NCBI GenBank assembly: GCA_021786555.1
Contig: JAJYNB010000403.1
Coordinates: 1-5,045 of the forward strand
Origin: Bacillota bacterium
GTDB taxonomy: Bacteria > Bacillota > Desulfitobacteriia > Desulfitobacteriales > JAJXUE01
Direction of reading: 5' to 3'
Length of the DNA stretch: 5,045 bases
Shown here in pieces: positions 1 to 5,045 of the stretch (position 1 is its first letter; each line of letters begins with the position of its first letter). The notes beneath the pieces were generated by a model that was given only the letters and a program-made list of their open reading frames with translations, was not told the DNA's origin and ran no database searches. The position numbers and the translations under genes are program-made.

Positions 1-867
1 GATCTAAAGGGTCTGCCTGTGACTGAAAAATTTGTCACCGTAACGGGCGCAGTGCGCGAACCTCAGACCCTGCGGGTCCCGGTGGGAACTCCCATCGCAG
101 ACCTGCTCGAGTTTTGCGGCGGTGTCACTGTCCCGGCTGCGGTTTTTGTGGACGGCGGACCTATGATGGGGCGGATAGTGGCAAGAACAGCGATGGTCAG
201 CAAAGTTACCAAGGGCATCCTGGTGCTGCCTTCGGACCTCAATTTTATCGTCAAGCGCCAAACCGACTGGAGTGTGGTCAAACGTTTGGCCTTCCACTGT
301 GAAATATGCCAGACTTGTACGGACTTTTGCCCGCGGCATCTCCAGGGACATGGGTTGGAGCCCCACAAGCTGATGCGTTACCTGGCTTACGGTGGCGAAA
401 AAGTTGACAGCGATTTTCTCGGTGCTCTCCTCTGCGCGGAATGCGGGGTATGCGAAAGCTTTGCTTGCCCGGTGAATATCTTCCCGCGCCAGGTCGTAGC
501 TTACTTTAAAAGAGAGCTTGCTTCCCGTAAAGTGCGTTATCCGGCAGGCCAGCCCCTGCTCCCGGCCGGTCCGGCAGCCGACCGCCGGGTACCTACAGGC
601 AGGCTGATTGCCAGGCTGGGCCTTACCAAATTCGACCGTCCTGCACCATTGACGGATAGGGAGATTTGCCCGCAAACGGTGACTATTTCCCTGCGGCCGC
701 CCTTTGGCGCTCCCTGCCAGCCTCTGGTTGAAGTTGGGCAGCATGTGCGGGCCGGGGAGCAGCTGGGTGAAACTCCGGCCGGCGCTCTTGGCAGCAGCGT
801 TCATGCCAGCATAGACGGTACGGTGCGGCAGGTAAGCGATACTCTGGTGGTGCTTGAGCGGGATTAG
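1..867 (+). CDS. pduS: PduS-type cobalamin reductase / RnfC-like electron-transfer protein, C-terminal part (5' end cut by window)
   Basis: In the propanediol BMC, PduS is a flavin and iron-sulfur protein that passes electrons from NADH, classically to reduce cobalamin inside the shell. The frame is open to base 1, so the GTG at 19 is an internal valine and not a start; the visible part is 288 residues. An SLBB-like segment (about residues 10-60) leads into the family motif GGPMMG. Two 4Fe-4S motifs follow: CX2CX2CX3C with Cys at fragment residues 100, 103, 106 and 110, and CX2CX2CX4C at 145, 148, 151 and 156. The end (about 235-285, with ALGSSVHASIDG) is the RnfC-type barrel-sandwich domain. 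From memory it lines up throughout with the C-terminal two thirds of Salmonella PduS. The N-terminal FMN/NADH domain must lie upstream. pduT follows after 37 bases, as in pdu operons. If the compartment is B12-independent, the electron acceptor would be something other than cobalamin. Confidence 0.92.
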   Translation, partial: DLKGLPVTEKFVTVTGAVREPQTLRVPVGTPIADLLEFCGGVTVPAAVFVDGGPMMGRIVARTAMVSKVTKGILVLPSDLNFIVKRQTDWSVVKRLAFHCEICQTCTDFCPRHLQGHGLEPHKLMRYLAYGGEKVDSDFLGALLCAECGVCESFACPVNIFPRQVVAYFKRELASRKVRYPAGQPLLPAGPAADRRVPTGRLIARLGLTKFDRPAPLTDREICPQTVTISLRPPFGAPCQPLVEVGQHVRAGEQLGETPAGALGSSVHASIDGTVRQVSDTLVVLERD

Positions 868-904
868 CAAAGGATTTGGATATTTCTAAGGAAGGGGTGC
901 TGGT

Positions 905-1456
905 GTGGCGGGTGAAGCTTTAGGAGCAATTGAAGTAGGGAGTGTAGGGGCAGGTATTCTGGCCGCCGACGGCATGCTGAAAAAATCCGGGGTTACATTG
1001 GTTCTGGCTCGCCCCCTCTGCCCAGGCAAGTACCTGGCCATCGTCAGGGGAAGCGTAAGCGAGGTAGAAGAAGGGATCTCCGTTGGCGCCGCCTTGGCCG
1101 GTGACAGATTGGTCGACCAACTGGTCCTGCCTAATCCCCATCCAGGGGTGCTGGCAGGTTTGTTGCAGGTATCCCCGGTTACCGCAGTGAGAGCTCTGGG
1201 TATTATAGAAACTTACAGTGCCTCCTCCTGCCTTGAGGCGGCAGACCTGGCGTCCAAACGGGCTGAAATTGACGTGGTGGAAGTTCGTTTGTCGATAATG
1301 ATGGCAGGCAAAAACTACCTTACCCTGACCGGTGATGAGTCAGCCGTGCGGGAAGCGGTTGAAAACGCCGCTGCTGCGGTACGGAAGAAGGGGCTGCTCT
1401 TAGCCTCGGTTGTAATTCCCCACCCCCATGAAGAATTGGTTCAATCCCTGCTGTAA
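905..1456 (+). CDS. pduT: PduT-type tandem BMC-domain shell protein with 4Fe-4S pore cysteine
   Basis: This is a 183-residue trimer-forming shell protein with two BMC domains in tandem (about residues 5-88 and 97-183). The first domain opens with ALGAIEVGSVGAG and the second with ALGIIETYSASS, both typical BMC starts. Cys39, in the motif LCPGK, aligns with Cys38 of Salmonella PduT, which binds a 4Fe-4S cluster at the centre of the trimer, so an electron-conducting pore is likely conserved. The end (VVIPHPHEEL) also matches the PduT family. The start is GTG at 905, preceded by the strong site AAGGAAGGGG at 888-897 with 7-base spacing. It lies 37 bases after pduS and 23 before the small ORF, so it is almost certainly co-transcribed. 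Known biology: PduT is proposed to relay electrons across the shell to or from PduS. Other tandem-BMC proteins without the cysteine are excluded by the CPGK motif. Confidence 0.94.
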   Translation: MAGEALGAIEVGSVGAGILAADGMLKKSGVTLVLARPLCPGKYLAIVRGSVSEVEEGISVGAALAGDRLVDQLVLPNPHPGVLAGLLQVSPVTAVRALGIIETYSASSCLEAADLASKRAEIDVVEVRLSIMMAGKNYLTLTGDESAVREAVENAAAAVRKKGLLLASVVIPHPHEELVQSLL

Positions 1457-1479
1457 CTGCGGAAAGGGGGCGAAAGCAG

Positions 1480-1824
1480 TTGAAAAGGGTTATTTGTACC
1501 GCAGAGATCAACGCTCTGGCGGCAAACAAACAGCATGAAATTTTTATCGATGAGCAGACTGTCATCACACCCTTAGCCTTGGACCGGTGCCGGGAACTGG
1601 GGCTCCGGGTATTCCGGGGAAGTGCCGGGAGTGGGCCAGCCCGGCAGCAAACTCCCCTGGTTCCGGCATATTCCAGACCTGCTGCTCCGGCGCCATTAAC
1701 CGAAAGAGATGTGCGCCTGGTAGTGCAGCGAGTGCTGCTGAAGTCGTGGCGGGAATGTTTCTCCCCTGTTGTGGTAAACCAGGTTACCGCCTTGGTGATG
1801 GCCAGACTTGTCCAGCGCGGCTAG
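1480..1824 (+). CDS. small BMC-associated protein, EutT/EutQ-like N-terminal segment plus amphipathic C-terminal region
   Basis: A 114-residue protein whose function I cannot name. Residues 1-45 contain FIDEQTVITPLALDRCRELGLRVF, best described as an 'ITP.A...A.ELG' segment resembling the N-terminal extensions of EutT/EutQ-type microcompartment proteins. Residues 46-73 are rich in Gly, Ala, Pro and Ser and look like a flexible linker. Residues 74-114 start with TERDVRLVVQRVLLKSW, an amphipathic helix of the kind used as encapsulation peptides on BMC cargo, followed by a second amphipathic stretch (about 97-112). There is no metal-binding cluster and no transmembrane segment. The start is TTG at 1480: GGAAAGGGGG at 1461-1470 lies 9 bases upstream, the N-terminus MKRVI fits, and no other in-frame start lies between the preceding stop and this codon. 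Its position 23 bases after pduT makes it part of the BMC operon. It could be an adaptor between shell and cargo; that is inference. Confidence 0.8.
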   Translation: MKRVICTAEINALAANKQHEIFIDEQTVITPLALDRCRELGLRVFRGSAGSGPARQQTPLVPAYSRPAAPAPLTERDVRLVVQRVLLKSWRECFSPVVVNQVTALVMARLVQRG

Positions 1825-1839
1825 TCTAACTCTAAGTAT

Positions 1840-1865
1840 CTTCAATATTACGATGCATATTGAAG
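1840..1865 (+). promoter_or_regulatory. perfect 9-bp inverted repeat overlapping the Shine-Dalgarno region of the dehydrogenase gene
   Basis: CTTCAATAT at 1840-1848 is exactly complementary to ATATTGAAG at 1857-1865, with the 8-base loop TACGATGC. The right arm runs into the ribosome-binding sequence GAAGGAGGG (1862-1870). As RNA, the stem would partly cover that site and could reduce translation; as DNA, the symmetric repeat could be an operator. The stem is A/T-rich and no T-run follows, so it is not a typical terminator. Confidence 0.5.
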
Positions 1866-1878
1866 GAGGGTATTGAGC

Positions 1879-3138
1879 ATGTCACAAAGTGTGTCTGATG
1901 GAGGAGTCCTGGAAATGGCTCGCCGTCAGCTTGACCAAGCAGCTGACCGGTTAGGATTGGACGAAGGCGCTCGTAAGGTACTTAAGCAGCCGCAGCGGGT
2001 GCTTATGGTTTCCTTTCCGATTAAGATGGATGACGGACGCATGGAAGTATTCACCGGTTACAGGGTACAGCATAACTTCGCTCGCGGTCCGTCTAAAGGC
2101 GGGCTTCGTTACCACCCTTTAGTGACTTTGGATGAAGTTACGGCCCTCTCCATGTGGATGACCTGGAAATGCGCCGTAGTTGATATTCCCTTTGGTGGAG
2201 CCAAAGGGGGTGTGGTCTGCAATCCAAAGGAACTTTCGGTTGGCGAGCTCGAAAGGCTTACCAGGCGGTTTACTTCCGAGATCGGCATCATTATTGGCCC
2301 GGAGAAAGATATCCCGGCGCCTGACGTGTATACCAACCCCCAGGTCATGGCCTGGATAATGGATACCTTTAGTATGAACAAAGGGTACTCCATTCCAGCT
2401 GTGGTTACCGGTAAGCCGATTGAAATGGGAGGCTCCCATGGCAGGCTGGAAGCTACGGGCCGCGGCTGCGTTTATACCATTCAGGATGCCGCTGCCAGGT
2501 TGGGAATGGAGTTGAAAGGCGCGCGGGCGGTGGTGCAGGGCTTTGGCAACGTCGGTCAGGCCGCAGCCAAGGCCTTGGCAGAACTTGGTGTAAAAATCAT
2601 TGCCCTGGCAGACTCCAATGGCGGGATATTCGCCATTGATGGCTTGGATTTGGCTGCGGTTTTGGCCCATAAGGACCAAACCGGCAGTGTAACGGGCATG
2701 CCGGGAACGGAAAGTATGAGTAGTTCCGAGATTTTAGAACTTGAGTGTGAAATTCTCGTCCCGTCTGCTTTGGAGAACCAAATCCGCGGGGACAATGCCG
2801 GCCGCATCCGGGCCAAACTGATCGCCGAGGGGGCCAACGGCCCAACCACGCCCGAAGCTGACGAGATCCTGTTGAAGAAGGGAGTCACTGTCATTCCCGA
2901 TATCCTGGCCAATGCAGGAGGTGTGATTGTTTCTTACTTTGAATGGGTTCAGGGCATCCAGCATTTCTTCTGGACGGAGGAAGAGGTTAACGCCCAGCTG
3001 AGGCGGCGGATGACTGCCAGTTTTGACGTGGTTTACTCTACCAAAGAAAGGGAAGGCTGCGATATGCGGACTGCGGCTTACCTCGTGGCCTTAAAACGCG
3101 TTTCTGAGGCCATGCAGCTCAGGGGTCTTTATCCTTAG
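1879..3138 (+). CDS. gdhA: glutamate dehydrogenase (hexameric, about 420-residue type)
   Basis: This cytoplasmic enzyme interconverts glutamate with 2-oxoglutarate and ammonia, using NAD(P). The protein is 419 residues, the normal length for the RocG/GudB-like class. Active-site residues are all visible: Lys73 in KGGLRYHP, Lys97, catalytic Lys109 in IPFGGAKGG, Asp149 in PAPDVYTN and Ser352 in VSYFEW. The first four are offset by a constant 16 from Lys89, Lys113, Lys125 and Asp165 of the Clostridium symbiosum enzyme. Lys73 favours glutamate over leucine or phenylalanine dehydrogenase. The Rossmann motif GFGNVG is at 221-226, with Asp245 at the end of the second strand, which leans to NAD(H) but does not prove it. 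I prefer ATG at 1879 over TTG at 1873, because GGAGGG ends at 1870, giving 8-base spacing instead of 2. No encapsulation-type N-terminal extension is present, so it probably works outside the shell. It lies 54 bases after the BMC small ORF. Confidence 0.95.
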   Translation: MSQSVSDGGVLEMARRQLDQAADRLGLDEGARKVLKQPQRVLMVSFPIKMDDGRMEVFTGYRVQHNFARGPSKGGLRYHPLVTLDEVTALSMWMTWKCAVVDIPFGGAKGGVVCNPKELSVGELERLTRRFTSEIGIIIGPEKDIPAPDVYTNPQVMAWIMDTFSMNKGYSIPAVVTGKPIEMGGSHGRLEATGRGCVYTIQDAAARLGMELKGARAVVQGFGNVGQAAAKALAELGVKIIALADSNGGIFAIDGLDLAAVLAHKDQTGSVTGMPGTESMSSSEILELECEILVPSALENQIRGDNAGRIRAKLIAEGANGPTTPEADEILLKKGVTVIPDILANAGGVIVSYFEWVQGIQHFFWTEEEVNAQLRRRMTASFDVVYSTKEREGCDMRTAAYLVALKRVSEAMQLRGLYP

Positions 3139-3246
3139 ATTCAGAAATCTGCCAAAACCAAAAAGGTCTTTACCTGTATCCAGATATCAGAAAATTTCGA
3201 TAACAAACCGTTTACGCGCTAAATACGACCGCTCGGGGTCTAATTG

Positions 3247-3275
3247 CTGACATATCCCCTCCAAGGATTTAAACT
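3247..3275 (+). promoter_or_regulatory. candidate sigma-A-type promoter for the permease gene
   Basis: CTGACA (3247-3252, five of six matches to TTGACA) is followed after 17 bases by TAAACT (3270-3275, four of six matches to TATAAT). Transcription would begin near 3282 and run through the terminator hairpin before reaching the permease, giving a leader of about 235 bases. The surrounding sequence is A/T-rich, so chance matches are likely and the call is tentative. Confidence 0.3.
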
Positions 3276-3350
3276 TGAAGTAATAATTATTTCACCGGTT
3301 ATGTAGAGATTCAGGGAACAAATAAGTACCGAGTCTTTATGAGGCCCCTG

Positions 3351-3384
3351 GCCCGCCGTTTGGTAAACGGCGGGCTTTTTATTT
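3351..3384 (+). terminator. strong Rho-independent terminator
   Basis: GCCCGCCGTTT (3351-3361) pairs perfectly with AAACGGCGGGC (3365-3375) around a 3-base loop, GGT, and is followed directly by TTTTTATTT. The 11-bp GC-rich stem with a T-run is a textbook plus-strand terminator. It sits 212 bases after the dehydrogenase stop and 130 or so bases before the permease start. It may end the BMC-gdh transcript or act as an attenuator in the permease leader; the sequence alone does not decide. The minus strand lacks a following T-run, so it is not clearly bidirectional. Confidence 0.88.
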
Positions 3385-3516
3385 GCGACCGGTTCCCTGG
3401 GAGGTGGTGTCGAGTGGACGATAAACGCGCTTAGCGCCGCATACTGCGGCAGCCAGGTTAATGTACTGGATGAAAAACGGTACTTAGGTGAAAGCCTATG
3501 AAAGGATGATGATTGG

Positions 3517-4932
3517 ATGGAAGCCTTCGACGGCAGGCCTATAGAAAAGGCGAATTGTCTGCAAGCGGACCGACTCACTCTCAAGGATACCATCGCCCAA
3601 TCTTTTGGCTTCTTGGCACCGGTAATGAGCATAGCGTATTTGACTCCTCTGATTGCAGGTGGTGCCGGAGGCGCAGTGCCTTTGGCCATTATCCTGGGCG
3701 GTATCGGGGTCATAGCAATCGGGCTGATTATCGCCCGTTTCGCTATGCGTTATCCCCACGCGGGCGCGTTCTACGAGTACACTCGTCGTGCCTATGGCCC
3801 TGTCCCCGGTTTTATATCAGGCTGGGTTTACTTCTTTGGTACCTACATGTTATCCACAGCCATCATGGCGGGTATCGGTGGATTTGTCAGCGCTTTGTTT
3901 GCCCAGTACAAGATTAACGTCCCCTGGATTCCAATCACGGTGGCAATAGCGGTTATAGCCTTCGCGCTGGGCTACTTTGATGTCAGAATTGCCACCCGTG
4001 CCCAGTTGGGAATTATTCTGGTGTCCATGACCTTGGTGGCCTTGTTTTCAATCTATGTCATCTTCAGAGCAGGTTCCGCAAACAGCGTACATCCCTTCCT
4101 GGTGAGTTCATCGCCAACAGGTCTATCCGGCATAGCTTTCGGCATGATTTATGCGTTTTTGATCTTTGCCGGTTTCGAGTCATCGGCGACCTTGGCTGAA
4201 GAAACCAAAAATCCCCACAGGGCGCTCCCAATCACCATCGTGGTGACAGTTGCCTTGGCAGTGCTGTATTATGTCCTGACCAGCTACGCTCAGGCTATTG
4301 GTTTCGGGGCTGCCCACGCCGACCAGTGGGCGACAAGCCCCAGCCCGCTGTTTTTCATCGGGCAAAAGTTCGGCAATGACTTTATCGTGCTGGTTCTGAA
4401 TGTGGCCGCCATTGTAGACGCCATTGGCGTGGCCATTGCCTGCTCCGTGGCTGCAACACGCCTGCTTTATTCCCTGGGACGGGACGGGGTGGTTCCGAAA
4501 ATTGTGGGCTCCACCCATCCGAAGCACAAAACTCCTTGGGTAAGCGCTCTGGTTGTGCTTGGCTCGGGCTTAATCATCGACCTGGCCCTGTCTGGAATGG
4601 GGGCTTTGCCCGAGTTCGGCTTCCTTTCCGGCATCGGAGGCCTGGCCATAATCCTGGTCTATCTCAGCGTAGCAATTTCAGGCTTTACCTTGGACAGGGG
4701 CAAAAAATTCTCGATTTTCAAAACGGGTGTGCTGTCTGTAGTAGGTATATTTTTCACGGGCTTCGCAATTTATGCTTCGGTCTGGCCTGTACCGCCTTAT
4801 CCGCAAAATCTCATGCCTTATGTCTTGCTCGGTTGGATTGCCATCGGAGGTGTCCTGGTAGCTGTGCATAAGCGCAACAAGGTTCCGGCGATGATGGCCG
4901 AAAACCTGGCGGTTGACTCCGGCGCAAAATAG
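3517..4932 (+). CDS. APC-superfamily amino acid/amine permease
   Basis: A 471-residue inner-membrane transporter with 12 predicted helices, at about residues 27-50, 52-75, 97-125, 136-152, 162-184, 205-222, 237-257, 286-308, 340-358, 365-388, 402-422 and 433-451. Family signatures include the glycine-rich break in helix 1 (IAGGAGGA), the stretch GFESSATLAEETKNPHRALP after helix 6 (219-238), SLGRDGVVPK (319-328) and HPKHKTPW (334-341). It should be a proton- or exchange-driven importer of an amino acid or amine. The substrate cannot be read from the sequence; amino acid or ethanolamine-type permeases are the closest general description I can support. The start is ATG at 3517, with AAAGGA at 3501-3506 and 10-base spacing. 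An upstream in-frame stop at 3499-3501 excludes a longer form. It follows the dehydrogenase but is separated by a terminator, so it is probably its own unit or a conditionally read-through one. Confidence 0.92.
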   Translation: MEAFDGRPIEKANCLQADRLTLKDTIAQSFGFLAPVMSIAYLTPLIAGGAGGAVPLAIILGGIGVIAIGLIIARFAMRYPHAGAFYEYTRRAYGPVPGFISGWVYFFGTYMLSTAIMAGIGGFVSALFAQYKINVPWIPITVAIAVIAFALGYFDVRIATRAQLGIILVSMTLVALFSIYVIFRAGSANSVHPFLVSSSPTGLSGIAFGMIYAFLIFAGFESSATLAEETKNPHRALPITIVVTVALAVLYYVLTSYAQAIGFGAAHADQWATSPSPLFFIGQKFGNDFIVLVLNVAAIVDAIGVAIACSVAATRLLYSLGRDGVVPKIVGSTHPKHKTPWVSALVVLGSGLIIDLALSGMGALPEFGFLSGIGGLAIILVYLSVAISGFTLDRGKKFSIFKTGVLSVVGIFFTGFAIYASVWPVPPYPQNLMPYVLLGWIAIGGVLVAVHKRNKVPAMMAENLAVDSGAK

Positions 4933-4966
4933 CATGCGCGGTAAGAATTAGTTAAAAACATAAATT

Positions 4967-5026
4967 ATTTCGGCTCCTCAGTCCAGGGAACAGAAGTTGT
5001 TTCCCGCTGAACTGGGGAGCTGAAAT
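4967..5026 (+). promoter_or_regulatory. long hairpin between the permease and the next gene
   Basis: Bases 4967-4982 pair with 5011-5026 over 16 contiguous positions, two of them G-U. Further pairing continues inward: GGGAA (4986-4990) with TTCCC (5001-5005), plus two more pairs around a small loop at 4993-4997. Only AAATTTAG-like sequence lies at the 3' foot, with no T-run, so it is a weak candidate for an intrinsic terminator on the plus strand. It ends about 7 bases before the Shine-Dalgarno site at 5034-5040, which suggests a structured 5' leader or an RNA-processing or stabilising element. Confidence 0.6.
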
Positions 5027-5033
5027 TTAGTAC

Positions 5034-5040
5034 AAGGTGG
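5034..5040 (+). promoter_or_regulatory. ribosome-binding site of a gene starting at or beyond the window edge
   Basis: AAGGTGG is a good Shine-Dalgarno match, and the window ends five bases later in AGTAT. A start codon at or just past the edge is expected, so another plus-strand gene probably follows the permease. Its identity is unknown. Confidence 0.5.
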
Positions 5041-5045
5041 AGTAT

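Larger units (their letters stand above)
3139..3516 (+). other. 378-base intergenic region: leader of the permease gene and 3' end of the dehydrogenase transcript
   Basis: No convincing gene lies here. It contains a candidate promoter (3247-3275), a strong intrinsic terminator (3351-3380), an 8-bp long-range complementarity around that terminator (3312-3319 with 3392-3399), and small hairpins at 3427-3437 and 3438-3450. I looked for T-box and cobalamin-riboswitch conserved sequences and saw none. The first 100 bases after the dehydrogenase stop are A/T-rich and hold only very short inverted repeats. Confidence 0.7.

Noticed and set aside
19..21. GTG as the start of a 282-residue protein
   Set aside because: The frame is open to base 1, no Shine-Dalgarno site precedes it, and the residues before it continue the PduS alignment. 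The gene is cut by the window edge.
4..870. Long minus-strand open frame opposite pduS
   Set aside because: It is a shadow of the pduS coding frame in GC-rich DNA, with no recognisable domain and low-complexity basic composition.
1873..1875. TTG as the dehydrogenase start
   Set aside because: It is only 2 bases from the Shine-Dalgarno site; ATG at 1879 has proper spacing.
1879..1940. Encapsulation peptide on the dehydrogenase N-terminus
   Set aside because: The first residues match the ordinary N-terminal helix of this enzyme class, with no added extension or linker.
2119..2679. Minus-strand open frame opposite the dehydrogenase gene
   Set aside because: It lies entirely inside a strongly conserved gene on the other strand and shows no family features of its own.
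3139..3516. T-box or cobalamin riboswitch before the permease
   Set aside because: I found neither the T-box antiterminator sequence nor a cobalamin B12-box-like sequence on reading the region.
1..5045. CRISPR array, tRNA, rRNA, insertion sequence or integrase
   Set aside because: No regularly spaced repeats, no tRNA-like cloverleaf, no transposase-like frame and no terminal repeats were seen.

Overview
The window carries the tail of a bacterial microcompartment (BMC) operon followed by two metabolic genes, all on the plus strand. The order is the 3' part of pduS (flavin/iron-sulfur cobalamin reductase-type electron carrier), pduT (tandem-domain shell protein with a pore cysteine), a small BMC-associated protein of unknown role, a hexameric-type glutamate dehydrogenase, and a 12-helix APC-superfamily permease. 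The window ends just inside the ribosome-binding region of a further gene.

Organism: moderate-to-high GC, strong purine-rich Shine-Dalgarno sites, GTG and TTG starts, and an anaerobe-type BMC/iron-sulfur gene set suggest an anaerobic Firmicute, possibly of the Peptococcaceae/Desulfotomaculum type. This is inference from style and gene content; no taxonomic marker is present.

Layout: 1-867 pduS fragment, cut by the window edge; 905-1456 pduT; 1480-1824 small ORF; 1825-1878 a gap holding a perfect 9-bp inverted repeat that runs into the Shine-Dalgarno site of the next gene; 1879-3138 glutamate dehydrogenase; 3139-3516 a long non-coding stretch with a possible promoter, a strong intrinsic terminator and a long-range pairing around it; 3517-4932 the permease; 4933-5045 an intergenic stretch with a long hairpin and the Shine-Dalgarno site of the next gene.

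How they may work together: PduS and PduT are known from the propanediol system to form an electron-transfer pair at the shell, with PduS carrying FMN and two 4Fe-4S clusters and PduT holding a 4Fe-4S cluster in its trimer pore. Glutamate dehydrogenase can interconvert ammonia, 2-oxoglutarate and NAD(P)H, and the APC permease imports or exchanges an amino acid or amine. The neighbourhood would fit a BMC linked to an amine or amino-alcohol substrate that releases ammonia. The signature enzyme of the compartment is outside the window, so the substrate cannot be named. The least explained items are the 114-residue protein, which has an encapsulation-peptide-like C-terminal region, and the structured leaders before the dehydrogenase, the permease and the next gene.
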